The notes beneath the pieces were generated by a model. The model was not told where the DNA came from. It made no database searches and was given only the letters and a program-made list of their open reading frames with translations. Positions 16,450-28,500 of a stretch of DNA of 64,000 nt are shown here, in pieces. This DNA comes from Alviniconcha marisindica (taxonomy: Eukaryota; Mollusca; Gastropoda; Provannidae), in contig JABMCL010000453.1 of assembly GCA_018857735.1 (NCBI GenBank), positions 907,501 through 971,500 on the forward strand, given 5' to 3'. Both the position numbers and the translations under genes were made by a program. How positions within the stretch are numbered: position 1 is the stretch's first letter; each line of letters begins with the position of its first letter.

Positions 16450-16545
16450 TTAAATAACAATAATAATAATAGATTATTTATGGCGCCCCATCTCGTAAGA
16501 GCCCAGAGCGCTTACAAAGATATAAAGATAGACTCATTTTATCAC
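16450..16545. mobile_element. Fragment of dispersed repeat with AAT-rich start
   Basis: AATAATAATAGATTATTTAT followed by GGCGCCCC and AGAGCGCTTACAAAG resembles the reversed 3' end of an (ATT)n-tailed retroelement. No second copy occurs in the window, so this is weakly supported. Confidence 0.45.
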
Positions 16546-17029
16546 ACACACACTCTACAAATACATGCATTACTGCTGATGGATTGGTAAAACGACAGAT
16601 CAGTCCTCAGTTAAATCGGACCTGTTGCCGCCGTTTCTGTGGCAGCGCCGCTGGTTGCAGTTGAAATCAAACATGTTCCTAGCATTCGCTGTCCTAATTA
16701 CCGTCTAGATGCCTTCGGGGTGTGGGTTTAATGCCAGAAAAATACAGACTCAGAATCAGTCATTGCTGGCGTAAGTCCAGAGTTCTTTTCGGTGCTTTTC
16801 AACCCGTTTACGGGCGCCAGGCCGGCAAGTGGAGTCATTCGTGGAGTCTTCATTCGGCGGTGGAGGTTAGATACAGAACTGCCAGTCTGCAACCCCGGCC
16901 GACTTGCCCGGCCATTGCCACGGCGGCGCTGACAGCACCACGCCCCGCCCTGCCTGACGGCTGAAGGTCAGTGACGACCGAGATTCTGGCACTTGGCCTA
17001 TTCTCCTGAAGCCGGTCCGGAACTCTCGA

Positions 17030-17160
17030 TTGAAGAGGCCGCGTGTGGTAAGCGGAAGGACCTCGGTTCGAATCTGCTTCGGCTCTTTTTTCTTCAAAAG
17101 TTGTGGTCTGTGGACACCGTCTTGTGACTTTGTCCCTCACAATTATGAAACAATGTAAGG
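17030..17160 (+). mobile_element. tRNA-derived SINE-like element
   Basis: Box B GGTTCGAATCT is perfect. A box A-like GTGTGGTAAGCGGAAGG precedes it, and the downstream body TTGTGGTCTGTGGACACCGT matches 15,730. The body, not the head, also recurs as a fragment at 44,850. Confidence 0.75.
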
Positions 17161-17970
17161 ACAACAGTCAGGCCTCACGACTTTTTACACCCATCCTCAA
17201 TAAATTCTGCATGTTTGTTTTGGTCTGCTTATGCAGATTTCTCTGGCAGATTATTCTGCTTACTTACAAGTTAGTTGCAGTTTGATCTATCATCTAGATT
17301 AATATATAGGTATAGATCTATTTCAGGGTGATTTCTGAATTTCAAGTCATTATTCTCTAACAATTTACCACCTATAATTTAGTTTAAATCTGAATGATTA
17401 ATTAACAGGACACACATTACTGAAGTGCATGTGAACAGTGTAATATTTTTGTTTTTTACACTACCCTCCTGATGTCAAAAATATCGGCATATCGCTTCAC
17501 ACTGACACACAACACAGAGTTGTATTAATTAGTAGTTTATACGAGAACTTATCAACAACTCAAAACTTACCATATTTGAAGCAGTCTTCGGTGAAATGTC
17601 TGGAGAAGATTGTTGACTGCTAGTACTATCCGATGCGAGTGATGGAATGGAGCAACCGGCTTCGCTATTCCTGCTTCTGTATTCGATCCTCTGCCCGCAT
17701 CTGCTTTCGGTAAGCCATGAAGCGCTACCGACGATGCAGCAGTGACTACCGATGATTTTTTTACATTCCTTCCTCTTAATCAAGAACACGGCTAATCGGA
17801 ACGCTCAGTGCAGACGATTCAGTCAGTCCGCCATTCCAAACGGACACACCGGATGTGGCCCATCTGTGAAGACCGCTAGTGCGCGAAAAAAACTGTTTCT
17901 CACGCATAGCGCGCAGCTGGCAGTCCAGGGTATATAGGTCCATGGTCATACCACTAGTCAATCACACATG
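17161..17970. other. No gene recognised
   Basis: AT-rich to 17,520, then mixed. No coding signal accepted. Confidence 0.5.
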
Positions 17971-17971
17971 G

Positions 17972-18334
17972 TTCAGGAGCTGTGTGAGAGTCGAGGTGGA
18001 CGTCCTGGACTGTCCGTCCTAACAAGCCTTCTGGTTTCCGTGGACGTAAAGATTTATTGCACCATGCTTCGGCATTGGTCACAACTTGTCCCTAATATGT
18101 CAACTGACATCTGAGGACATAAAGCATCACTTCATCATCATCATCACTAGTCAAACTGCAAGCACTGTCATAGTTCAGGAGCTGTGTGAGAGTCGAGGTG
18201 GCAGTCCTGGGCTGTCCGTCCTAACGAGCCTTCTGGTTTCCGTGGACGTAAAGCTATATTGAACCATGCTTCGGCATTGGTCTCAGCTTGTCCCTAATAT
18301 GTCAACTGACATCTGAGGACATTAAGCAACGCTA
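17972..18334 (+). mobile_element. SINE-like dispersed repeat, copies 4 and 5 in tandem
   Basis: Two near-complete copies (17,972-18,134 and 18,178-18,334) of the element at 4,979 lie in the same orientation, separated by an ATC-repeat linker. They end 15 bp before the fold-back element. Confidence 0.85.
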
Positions 18335-18348
18335 CCTACCTACCTGCA

Positions 18349-19028
18349 AGCACTGGTTTACGACATCCTTCCTTCAACCACTGCCGTATTTAGTTACGTC
18401 ATAGGTTCCTGAAAACTGGCAGCTAACGAGTAGTTTTTCGTTGGTGCTCAAACAGTAGTAAGTTTGTTACAAACAATTCAAATAAAACAAGGCGTGTCAT
18501 TTATAGCCGCCAACAAAGTTTACACCAGCACAAATAAAACCACAATCGTTTGAATCGACAAGGAACTCTTTTTTTTCTTTTTATACCCCGGGTGGATGTG
18601 TCTCATGTTTACGTGGGTGCTTGGCTGCTTCCACAGTCATATTAATACCCAAACCTTTCGGAGGGCGTTGACCTTCAGTGGCGTAACCAAATCTGGCAGT
18701 CTGGAGGAAGCTGCCGGAAAGCGATGCTCGGAGTCACACCTTCCTCGCTTTCCGGCGCCAAGGCACGCACGTAAACACGAGACGCACCAACTCCGGGTAA
18801 AAAAGAGTTTCGTCTCGATTCACACGATTGTGGTTTTATTTGCTCTGGTGTAAACTTTGTTGGCGGCTATAAATGACATGCCTTGTTTTATTTGAGTTGT
18901 TTGTAACAAACTTACTACTCAGTGTCTGAGCACCAACAAAAAACTGCTCGTTAGCTGACAGTTTTCTGGACCCTATGGCGTAACTAAATACGGCAGTGGT
19001 TGAAGGAAGGATGTCGTAAACCAGTGCT
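18349..19028. mobile_element. Fold-back element with ~260-bp inverted arms
   Basis: AGCACTGGTTTACGACATCC on the left (18,349) returns as its reverse complement ending at 19,028. The arms match through ACAAAGTTTACACCAGC and CATGTTTACGTG to a ~140-bp centre. One arm corresponds to the single-orientation copies at 9.1-10.1 kb. No transposase is present. Confidence 0.88.
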
Positions 19029-19310
19029 AGTGACCGCTAGTTTGTACAGGTATACCGGGGGCAGCCGACAAGTCATGGCATCCAGGTCATACCCTGCTGG
19101 ATTCACGCGCTGGCGCACGTACACATATATACAAACACAATACACACACATACACATATATACACACACGTACACAAACATACACGCTAACAAACGCTTC
19201 AACGCAAGGTCAAAGCAAATTCAACCTAATACAGCAAATCAGGTTGCTTTTTTCAGCGTGGTAAATTACTCATCATTTTCTGAGGTCGATATATTTTCAA
19301 CATACTTTTT

Positions 19311-20241
19311 ACGCGCGTATTGCATAGAATACAAGCGCTCCATGGTTGTTTGCGTATTGCATAGAATACAAGCGCTCCATGGTTGTTTGCGTATTGCATA
19401 GAATACAAGCGCTCCATGGTTGTTTGCGTATTGCATAGAATACAAGCGCTCCATGGTTGTTTGCGTATTGCATAGAATACAAGCGCTCCATGGTTGTTTG
19501 CGTATTGCATAGAATACAAGCGCTCCATGGTTGTTTGCGTATTGCACAGAATACAAGCGCTCCATGGTTGTTTGCGTATTGCACAGAATACAAGCGCTCC
19601 ATGGTTGTTTGCGTATTGCACAGAATACAAGCGCTCCATGGTTGTTTGCGTATTGCACAGAATACAAGCGCTCCATGGTTGTTTGCGTATTGCACAGAAT
19701 ACAAGCGCTCCATGGTTGTTTGCGTATTGCATAGAATACAAGCGCTCCATGGTTGTTTGCGTATTGCATAGAATACAAGCGCTCCATGGTTGTTTGCGTA
19801 TTGCATAGAATACAAGCGCTCCATGGTTGTTTGCGTATTGCATAGAATACAAGCGCTCCATGGTTGTTTGCGTATTGCACAGAATACAAGCGCTCCATGG
19901 TTGTTTGCGTATTGCATAGAATACAAGCGCTCCATGGTTGTTTGCGTATTGCATAGAATACAAGCGCTCCATGGTTGTTTGCGTATTGCACAGAATACAA
20001 GCGCTCCATGGTTGTTTGCGTATTGCACAGAATACAAGCGCTCCATGGTTGTTTGCGTATTGCACAGAATACAAGCGCTCCATGGTTGTTTGCGTATTGC
20101 ATAGAATACAAGCGCTCCATGGTTGTTTGCGTATTGCACAGAATACAAGCGCTCCATGGTTGTTTGCGTATTGCACAGAATACAAGCGCTCCATGGTTGT
20201 TTGCGTATTGCACAGAATACAAGCGCTCCATGGTTGTTTGC
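19311..20241. repeat. Minisatellite, 37-bp unit, 25 copies, near-identical
   Basis: The unit is GCGTATTGCA(T/C)AGAATA plus CAAGCGCTCCATGGTTGTTT. Almost the only difference among copies is T or C at one position, in runs of 6 T, 5 C, 4 T, 1 C, 2 T, 3 C, 1 T, 3 C. Because 37 is not a multiple of 3 and the unit has few stops, open frames of more than 300 codons appear on both strands; these are artefacts. Confidence 0.98.
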
Positions 20242-20282
20242 AGTATGAATGGTATCACATCGTAACGAGTATGGCTGGCGAG

Positions 20283-20461
20283 AGAAAAACACACACACAA
20301 TGTAGTGTTACATACTTTTTTCCTGGTTAAAAACACACACACAATGTAGTGTTACATACTTTTTTCCTGGTTAAAAACACACACACAATGTAGTGTTACA
20401 TACTTTTTTCCTGGTTAAAAACACACACACAATGTATTGTTACATACTTTTTTCCTGGTTA
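20283..20461. repeat. Tandem repeat, 44-bp unit, 4 copies
   Basis: Unit AAAAACACACACACAATGTA, GTGTTACATACTTTTTTCCT, GGTT. Copies are nearly identical; the last has TATTG for TAGTG. Confidence 0.96.
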
Positions 20462-20589
20462 TTTATTGTGATTATCATTTTCACCGTACATCACACAGTG
20501 CTAAATACTAAACAGGATTATTCAGTTGATCCGACATGTGCCATTATTATACACAAACACACCACCCTTCACGGGTGTACTGTACTCTA

Positions 20590-21435
20590 AACCCTTCCAC
20601 ACAAACAGGATCAAGGTCTGGACTCTCTCCTACACCCTACCACACAACGAGAATCAGGGTCTGGACTGTCTTACACGCTATTACACACAAACAGGATCAG
20701 GGTCAGGACTCATCCCAAACACAAACAGGATCAGGACTCATCACAAACACAAACAGGATCAGGGTCAGGACTCATCCCAAACACAAACAGGATCAGGACT
20801 CATCCCAAACACAAACAGGATCAGGACTCGTCACAAATACAAACAGGATCAGGACTCATCCCAAATACAAACAGGATCGGGGTCCAGACTCATCTCAGAT
20901 ATAAACAGGATCATGGTCAGGACTCATCCCAAACACAAGCAGGATTGGGGCCCAGACTCATCTCAGATATAAACAGGATCATGGTCAGGACTCATCCCAA
21001 ACACAAGCAGGATTGGGGCCCAGACTCATCCCAGACACAAAAAGGATCGGGGTCAGGACTCATAAAACACACACAGACAGGATCGGGGTCAGGGCTCATA
21101 ACACGAACAGGATCGGGGTCAGGACTCATCCCAAACACAAGCAGGATCGGGGTCAGGACTCATCCTAAACATAAGCAAGATCAGGATCAGGGCTAATCCC
21201 AAACACAAGCAGGATAAGGGTCATGACTCATCCCAAACACAGAGGATCGGGGTCAGGACTCATCCCAAATACAAGCAGGATCAGGGTCAGGACTCATCCA
21301 AAAATAAGCAGGATCAGGACTCATCCCAAACACAAGCAGGACTGCGGTCAGGTCTCATCCCAAACACAAGCAGGATCAGGGTCAGGACTCACCCCAAACA
21401 TAAACAGGATCAGGACTCATCCCAAACACAAGCAG
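20590..21435. repeat. Minisatellite, 24-40-bp modular units
   Basis: Core ACTCATCCCAAACACAA(A/G)C, AGGATC(A/G)GGGTCAGG. Modules with or without GGGTCAG alternate. Confidence 0.95.
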
Positions 21436-22407
21436 CAGATCACGGTTGGGCACAGCCAAAGACGGAACCATAATTACATGGTTAACAACAATATTCATGC
21501 ACTCCTTTACAACTTGCACACTATTATATCCATGTGCCTCGTCAACAACAACAAATTTGATTTGATTTTACTCAACTTGGGAGGACCGCAGCAACAATGC
21601 TACAGTATCAGCGAAATAAGATTAGACATTTACGCAACATATACATTCAACAAAGTGAAGCAGAAGTGACGACTTTCACTGGGCTACTGAACAGTAGTGG
21701 CACGGGGATAGTAACATGTAATAATGAATACACACATTACTCATTATATGTTTATCTTATCAACACAAGTCATAACATGTACAGTAACAATAAAGAAAAA
21801 CAAACACATAAACAACATCAGCATCAACGAGGCATACTTCTTGATCTCATAATCTGTACAATAACAACTGACCATTTAAAAAACACATTCAGCTTGCTAT
21901 GTAAATTCCCACCTATGCATAACTTGCAGCCTGCTAGAAACAATTTCCCCAAGTCCCTGCAGAGTAGAGGGAGAGTGTGAGGCGCATTAAGTCCGGCAGA
22001 CAGGACCGGTCTTACACTGCTTTCAATACAGTCCTTCTGAGGCTGCTTCAGCAGGCAGTGTGTGCTGGTCAGCAAGCATAGCCACGTCTAAAAACCATAA
22101 AACATTCCACCATGTCTCAAGACGGTCAGCATTTTGCTGTGTCCAGGCAGCAATACTGCATTCAGTGAAGTCAACAGGTCAGTATGTGACCATACTGTCA
22201 GTCAGTAGGTCAGACCTATATTTAAAGACATGTTCACATGGGGTGATCTACAGTGATCTACATTTACAGGCCGTCTTCAACTGTGCTGTGCTACGCTGAC
22301 CTCCATGTGCAGCGTGTGCTAAGATCAAGCGGTCTACAGCAAGGGAATGGTGTGATGTACACTGATCACCGAAGCTCTGTTGAGATGTGACTTGCAGGGG
22401 TCCACAG
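21436..22407. other. Region downstream of the BRCA1 stop; 3' UTR expected
   Basis: BRCA1 transcription runs leftward into this stretch, so its 3' UTR should lie here. No clear AATAAA in that orientation is seen close by. No other gene is recognised. Confidence 0.45.
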
Positions 22408-22538
22408 TCAGAAAGGCAGGTGCAGATGTTGACAGGTGTTGAAGACGTAGTCGGCCAGTGGCTGCAAGTGGTGTGTGCCGATGGAGTCCAGAATCCACTC
22501 CCTCGCCACCGTCACCAAGCCCAGGTGTTTGTACTGAC
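22408..22538 (-). CDS. BRCA1: BRCA1 coding exon 18: BRCT2 end and stop codon
   Basis: LVTVAREWILDSIGTHH aligns with human PVVTREWVLDSVALYQ, the diagnostic Trp helix of BRCT2. It is followed by LQPLADYVFN and a TGA at 22,408-22,410. The acceptor CAACAG and the first seven exon bases are repeated upstream in the intron. Confidence 0.94.
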
Positions 22539-25500
22539 CTGTTGACAATCAATCACCTTGTACATGTATCAACAATTACCTTGTACACATACTGACCTGT
22601 TGACAATCACCTTGTACACATACTGACCTGTTAACAATCACCTTGTACACATACTGACCTGTTGACAATCACCTTGTACACATACTGGCCTATCAACAAT
22701 CGCCTTGTACACATACTGACCTATCAACAAACAATCGCCTTGTACATGTATTGGCCTGTTGATGAACGATCATTCTGCATGGAAGTATTAAGTCACCTTT
22801 TATTCACCTGTCAACAATCACCTTTCTGTGACCTGTCAACAATCACCTTTACTGACTTGTGAACAATCACCTTTCACTGACCTGTCAACAATCACCTTCA
22901 ACGACTTGTCAATACTCTCTGTCTCTCTACATTATACGATCAGTCACTCGATGGTGACATCACGGTCTGTGGTTTCCATAGCAACTGATCGCATATCATG
23001 TAGTCACATGACCATGATCAAAAGTGGATCACAGCCTTAAATGACATGTCAAACAAACAACCAACTGAATGCCACCGGCACACTCAGGTATTCATCAACT
23101 CAAGTCAATTTTCCATCATCTGCCAGTCACTCAGTTCAAAGTTCATGGAACACTAGAGGAGATCTCAGCTATTCTACAGACAGCTGATGTAATGAATTTC
23201 CATCCAGAGAAAAATGTCTCATTTCAGTCTGCAGACAATTGACACCATGTGAAAGCAGTCTGAGGACAATGGACACAAGTACACGCTCTTTCAATTTTCA
23301 TTCTACAGAAAATGGAAACCACGTGAAAAACGTCTGAAGACAATGAACACAAATACACACAGTCTAATTTCAGCCTACAGACAATGAACACCAAGCGAAA
23401 ACTGTCTACAAACAACAAACACGGGTACAAACTGCTTTGCTGACCGTTGAAGAGCTCGATTTCAGCAGGAGTGGGTGGCTGGGTGTCAGAGTTGACGCAG
23501 CGCAGCACCAGCTTGTGCCTGGCTCCGTGGCTGGCCAGCTCCCACGGGTCGTCCACCACCTCCGCTCCCGTCAGGCTCAGCAGCTGCGTCAGCTCCTCTG
23601 CAACAGTTACAGGCCACCGGATGACACCACCATCTTCTCCTGCTTCCATCTGGTGACACCAGCAACTCTTCGTTGTTCTACCACTACAGTCATCTCAACT
23701 CAGGGAATATCATACCACTGCCTTCTCTTTCTATTTAGTGACACCAGTCATTCTTCATTATTCTGCAACAGCAATCACCGTAACTCACAGAATACCATTT
23801 CACCCACTAAAAGGTTCCCCACATCATTCCAGCAGTCTTCATCTTCCATTTTGTGACCGTAATCATCATTTTTGTATGGGTCCAACATCACAGCTTTCAC
23901 GCTGAACCTGTGGCACAGATTCAACACCACAACCTTCACACTATGCCTGTGGCACAGGTCCAACATCACAACTTTTACACAGCACCTGTGGCACAGATTC
24001 AACGCCACAACTTTCACACTGCGCCTGTGGCACTGATTCAATGCCACAACTTTCACACTGCACCTGTGGCACAGGTCCAACACCAGAACTTTCACACTGT
24101 GCCTGTGGCACAGGTTTAATGCCACAACTTTCACACTGCTTGCTCAGCCTTCTGCCACAGCTGATACAACTACAAGTAGTTCTGAGTGTTGAAGTTTAAC
24201 ATCTAGTCACAGGTAGTCTTGAGTATTGAGGTTTAAAATCCAGCCACAAGTAGTCTTGAGTGTTGAGGTTTAACACCTACTCACAAATAGTCTTGAGTGT
24301 TGAGGTTTAATGTCTAGTCACAGGTAGTCTTGAGTGTTGGGGTTTGATGTCTAGTCAGGTGCAGAGGTCAAATCAGGGAAAATTACAGTTCATCCAATCA
24401 CACTTCAGTATCTGATTCACGCTTCATGTCATCACAAGTCAGTGTCTGATTCACTCTTCATGTCACAAGTCAGTGCCTAATTCATTCTTCATGTTATCAC
24501 AAGTCAGTGTGATTGATTCTTCAGTTCCCGTCATCACAGTTCAATGTCTGCTTCATTCTTCATGTCATCACAAGTCAGTGTCTGCTTCACTCTTCATGTC
24601 ATCACAAGTCAGTGTCTGATTCACTCTTCATGTCACCACAAGTCAGTGCCTAATTCATTCTTCATGTTATCACAAGTCAGTGTGATTGATTCTTCAGTTC
24701 CTGTCATCACAGTTCAATATCTGATTCATTCTTCATGTCATCACAAGTCTGTGTCTGCTTCACTCTTCATATCATCACAGGTCTGTGTCTGCTTCACTCT
24801 TTGTGTCATCACAAGTCAGTGTCTGGTTCACTCTTCATGTCATCACAAGTCTGTGTCTGCTTCACTCTTCATGTCATCACAAGTCAGTGTCTGGTTCACT
24901 CTTCATGTCATCACAAGTCAGTGTCTGATTCACTCTTCGTGTCATCTCACAAGTCAGTGTCTGATTCACTCTTCATCATGTCACCACAAGTCAAATTCTG
25001 ATTCACTCTTATGTCATCACAAGGAGGTAAGACAAAGATTGGATAGATGAGACAGTGAGACCAAGAAGAGACAAGGAAGGAAGAGGGAGAAGAGACAGAA
25101 GGATGGACTCACTTTTGGACATGTCTGGACTGACCCCCACAGAGGCAAAGGCAAAGCCGTCCAGCAAAGGGGAGGTAGCCAGGCGTGCAGCATGGGGACC
25201 TCCGTGCTTCTCTCCCTTTACACTGTCTCCCTCTATCTCAAAGTGTATCTGCTCAACACACACAAATTCTCTCGTGCATCACACAATTACAAATACCATC
25301 AACGCTTTTTTCAAAGAAAAGAAGAATTCATACAATTTTTATTAAATGGTAAATGTGTATGAGTGGTAAAACTACTGCTGTGACTAAGGTGGGTCAAATT
25401 ATAGTTTTTATCCAGCCCCACAAAAGACTTTTTACCTCAAAACTTGTGCATTTTTTTTTATTATCACAGATTCAGTGCACTCAAGCCCATGGAGGACATC

Positions 25501-28500
25501 ATACATGCACGGTAAAAAAATTTTTTTTACCAATAATCCTCTACAATCTGTGATTTTGCAGACAAAGCCAGCCCTGAGAGAGGGAAAGTGAGGAGGGAGG
25601 GAGTGGGAGTGTGAGGGTGTGGGGAGGGGGGAGGAGGGAAGGGGGTGTGTGAGGAGGGAAGGTGTGAGGAGGAAAGTGTGAGGAAAAGTGCAAGTAGGAA
25701 AAGTGGGAAGATGGAAGGTGTGAGGAGGGAAAGTGTGAAGAAGGAGTGTGAAGGGGGAAGTGTGACGGAGTGTGAGGAGGGAAAGTGTGAAGAAGGAAAG
25801 TGTGAGGAGGGAAAGAGTGAGGGACAGTGTGAGGAGGGAAAGAGTGAGGGACAGTGTGAGGAGGGAAAGAGTGAGGGACAGTGTGAGGAGGGAAAGAGTG
25901 AGGGACAGTGTAGGGAAAGAGTGAGGGAAGGAGGAGTGTGAGGGACAGTGTGAGGAGGGAAAGAGTGAGGGACAGTGTGAAGGAGGGAAAGAGTGAGGGA
26001 CAGTGTGAGGAGGGAAAGAGTGAGGGACAGTGTGAGGAGGGAAAGAGTGAGGGACAGTGTGAGGAGGGAAAGAGTGAGGGACAGTGTGAGAGGGAAAGAG
26101 TGAGGGACAGTGTGAGGAGGGAAAGAGTGAGGGACAGTGTGAGGAGGGAAAGAGTGAGGGACAGTGTGAGAGGGAAAGAGTGAGGGACAGTATGAGGAGG
26201 GAAAGTGTGAGGGAAAGTGTGAAGAGGGACGGTGTGAGGAGGGACAGTGTGAGGAGGGACAGTGTGAGGAGGGACAGTGTGAGGAGGGAAAGAGTGAGGA
26301 GGGATGGTGTGGAGGAAAGTGTGAGGAGGGACGGTGTGAAGGGGGCGATGTGAGGAGGGAAAGTGTGAAGAGGGATGGTGTAAGGAGGGACAGTGTGAAG
26401 GGGAACAGTGTGAGGTGGGAAGGGGAGAACCCAATGTGCTGCACCTCTGGTAGAAAGAGTCCAGCCTGCAGGCTGTGTGTCACCCAGTCAAAGCTCAGCA
26501 CCCAGCACTGGCCCGCAATGCCCTGGAAGTACTTCAGCGTGCGCTCGCACACCCGGCTCTCCGCATCTGAAACACAACACCTGGCTCAACAAAAATCTGA
26601 AACAAGAATGACTGCTAGTGTGTCTGTGTCATGATAAATAAGCGTTCTTCTGAATCTTTTATGTGTTTGGAACTTGGCTGAACAGCAAAACAGGCTGTGT
26701 CACACAATCTCACAACACTTGGCTGAACAACAAAACAGGTTGTGTCACACAATCTCACAACACTTGGCTGAACGGCAAAACAGGTTGTGTCACACAATCT
26801 CACAACACTTGGCCGGACAGCAAAACAGGTTGTGTCACACAATCTCACAACACTTGGCTGAACAGCAAAACAGGTTGTGTCACACAATCTCACAACACTT
26901 GGCTGAACAGCAAAACAGGTTGTGTCACACAATCTCACAACACTTGGCCGGACAGCAAAGCAAGTTGTGTCACACAATCTCACAACACTTGGCTGAACAA
27001 CAAAACAGGTTGTGTCACACAATCTAACAACACTTGGCTGAACAGCAAAACAGGTTGTGTCACACAATCTCACAACACTTGGCTGAACAGCAAAACAGGT
27101 TGTGTCACACAATCTCACAACACTTGGCCAGACAGCAAGACAGGTTGCATCAAAAGATCTGTCAATGCATCACCACTGGACACTACTACTGTCATTAGCT
27201 TTTATTCTTGGGACAGTCAGGGAGAGAGACCCAGTGGAACACTCTGGGAGACCAGAGACCAGGTGGGACAATCAAGAAGACCAGACCAGATGGGACAGTA
27301 AAGGAGAGAGACCAGATGGGGCAGAGAGAAACCAGGAGGGAAACAGAGAGACCAAGAGACCTGGTGGGACAGTCAGGAGGAGACGAAATGAGACAGTGGT
27401 GGGACAGCCAGAGGATAGGTGGGACAGTTGGGGAGAGACCATGTAGGACAATCAGAGTTAGGTGCTGGAGAGATTGGGTTGAGTCAGGGACAGTCAGTGG
27501 GACAGCCATGGAGAGACCAGGTGGGACAGCATCAAGGACAGACCAGGCAGGACAGGAAGATAAACCAGCCAGGTGGGACAGTCAGTGGGACAGTCATGGA
27601 GAGACCAGGTGGGACAGCATCAAGGACAGACCAGGCAGGACAGGAAGATAAACCAGCCAGGTGGGACAGTCAAGGAGAGACCAGGTGGGACAGCATCAAG
27701 GACAGACCAGGCAGGACAGGAAGATAAACCAGCCAGGTGGGACAGTCAAGGAAAGAGAGAATTTGGGACCAGAACATGGACACGGACCATACTCACTGGT
27801 CTTCATGATGACATGGGTGACATTTTCGTTGAACTTGCTGTAGACTTTGCACTCATTCATTTCAGCCAGTTTACGAAGCACACCCTGCACAGTCATAGAG
27901 ATCATCACCATGCTGACAAAAATGTCAGCCAGCTTACAAAGCACACCCTGCACAATCATAGACATCATCTGACATCACCATGCAGACACAACTAGACTCG
28001 TCAACACGTAATAAAAAGGTCTCACCTTCTGTCTTTTTTGTTTCGCTTTTCTTTCAAGTTCTATTCTTTCAGTGCAACAACTTTTGGAACTGTGATCAGG
28101 ACACTCGTCCAGCTGAGCAAGTTACCTCCCATCAACTGTTACCATTATATGATTCAGCATTCTGAATTTTGTACAATACTTTGCTACACATGCAAGCAGT
28201 GGAAGCTAAAAGAAAAAACAACAACTTAAAAGCCTTCAAAAACAAGCAAGCACCATCCAAAATGGAGGGTTCTGGGCTGTTACTGACTTAATCACCCCAG
28301 ATTTTAACAACATTTCAGCCAACCAGAAAAACTGCATTTTGCCACTGAGCCTGCTCGCCATGCTTTCCTCACAAGCTAAAGCCTCACAACAGAGTGGAAG
28401 ACTGGAAGAAAGCTACAGCATCACAAGAGTGGAAGACTGGAAGAAAGCTACAGCATCACAACAGAGTGGAAGACTGGAAGAAAGCTACAGTGTCACAAGA

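Noticed and set aside
15640..17160. Functional tRNA genes
   Set aside because: Box A and B elements are present, but cloverleaf pairing is poor and both are followed by the same SINE-type body.
19266..20342. Open frames of 313-358 codons on the minus strand and ~100-130 on the plus strand
   Set aside because: They arise because a stop-poor 37-bp unit is open in several frames. Codons repeat cyclically through all frames, and there is no start context or homology.
25527..26552. 341-codon Ser/Pro/His-rich frame overlapping BRCA1 exon 15
   Set aside because: Only its first part is the real exon. The rest is translation of the purine-rich array beyond a good donor.
27885..27968. Reading SMTVQG/SMIVQG as the first BRCT strand of BRCA1
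   Set aside because: The SGL-containing strand at the end of exon 13 aligns better, gives an exact residue count, and leaves an 88-bp exon as in human. The stretch is intron plus a duplicated acceptor.
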